From assembly GCA_029260195.1 (NCBI GenBank), contig JAJDDS010000674.1:1-7834 (forward strand): a DNA stretch of 7,834 bases, written 5' to 3'. Origin of the DNA: Phycisphaerae bacterium. GTDB taxonomy: Bacteria > Planctomycetota > Phycisphaerae > UBA1845. The notes below the pieces were generated by a model. That model made no database searches. It was given only the letters and a program-made list of their open reading frames with translations, and was not told where the DNA came from. Position numbers and translations under genes: made by a program. Below, piece by piece: positions 7,772 through 7,834 of the stretch. Numbering within the stretch: position 1 is the stretch's first letter; each line of letters begins with the position of its first letter.

Positions 7772-7786
7772 GGCGGAGGAGCCGCC
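7772..7786. other. Small GC hairpin near the right edge
   Basis: GGCGG-AGGAG-CCGCC forms a 5-bp stem with a 5-base loop upstream of the candidate promoter. No T-tract follows on either strand, so it is not a classical terminator. It may belong to a neighbour outside the window or be a chance product of high GC. Nothing else was recognised in 7743-7834. Confidence 0.2.
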
Positions 7787-7834
7787 TCGCGTGGGGATTG
7801 ACCTGACGTGTTGTCGTTTCGGAATCAGCCGCGG

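Overview
The window is GC-rich bacterial chromosome with five protein-coding genes. One runs rightward and is cut by the left edge; four run leftward. Three features loosely suggest a planctomycete-like Gram-negative organism: the style of the LigA sequence, a lipoprotein-type PAP2 phosphatase, and two unfamiliar secreted helical proteins. This is impression and not proof; another high-GC Gram-negative lineage cannot be excluded. The + strand is G-rich over genes of both orientations, so the rightward gene ends many codons in G while the leftward genes end many in C.

Region by region: 1-1746 (+) is NAD-dependent DNA ligase LigA, lacking roughly its first 100 residues because of the window edge. 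1747-1970 is a repeat-rich gap between convergent genes. It holds an eight-unit heptanucleotide array (NNNATTC), a short dispersed-type hairpin repeat and a 12-bp inverted repeat. 1971-3053 (-) is a PAP2-type phosphatase with a lipoprotein signal and an eroded first active-site motif. 3054-3207 carries that gene's ribosome binding site, a candidate promoter and two related palindromes. 3208-5217 (-) is a membrane-anchored nucleotide-sugar 4,6-dehydratase of the CapD/WbpM/PglF type. 5218-5355 is a gap with no promoter I can support. 5356-6420 (-) is an exported Arg-rich protein with TPR-like helices, and 6421-6536 holds its likely promoter. 6537-7682 (-) is a second exported helical protein with three Spy/CpxP-like LDxxQ motifs. 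7683-7834 holds a candidate promoter for it and a small GC hairpin, with no gene seen.

How the genes relate: LigA is housekeeping replication and repair and is unrelated to the rest. The leftward genes share an envelope theme: nucleotide-sugar synthesis for surface polysaccharide or glycoprotein, a possible lipid-phosphate phosphatase, and two exported proteins. Gaps of 116-154 bp and separate candidate promoters argue for individual transcription units and not one tight operon. I found no tRNA, rRNA, CRISPR, transposase, toxin-antitoxin or defence genes. No clearly new system is evident. The most interesting items are the repeat stack at 1746-1963, the altered PAP2 site, the paired palindromes at 3129-3173 and the repeated-motif secreted protein.
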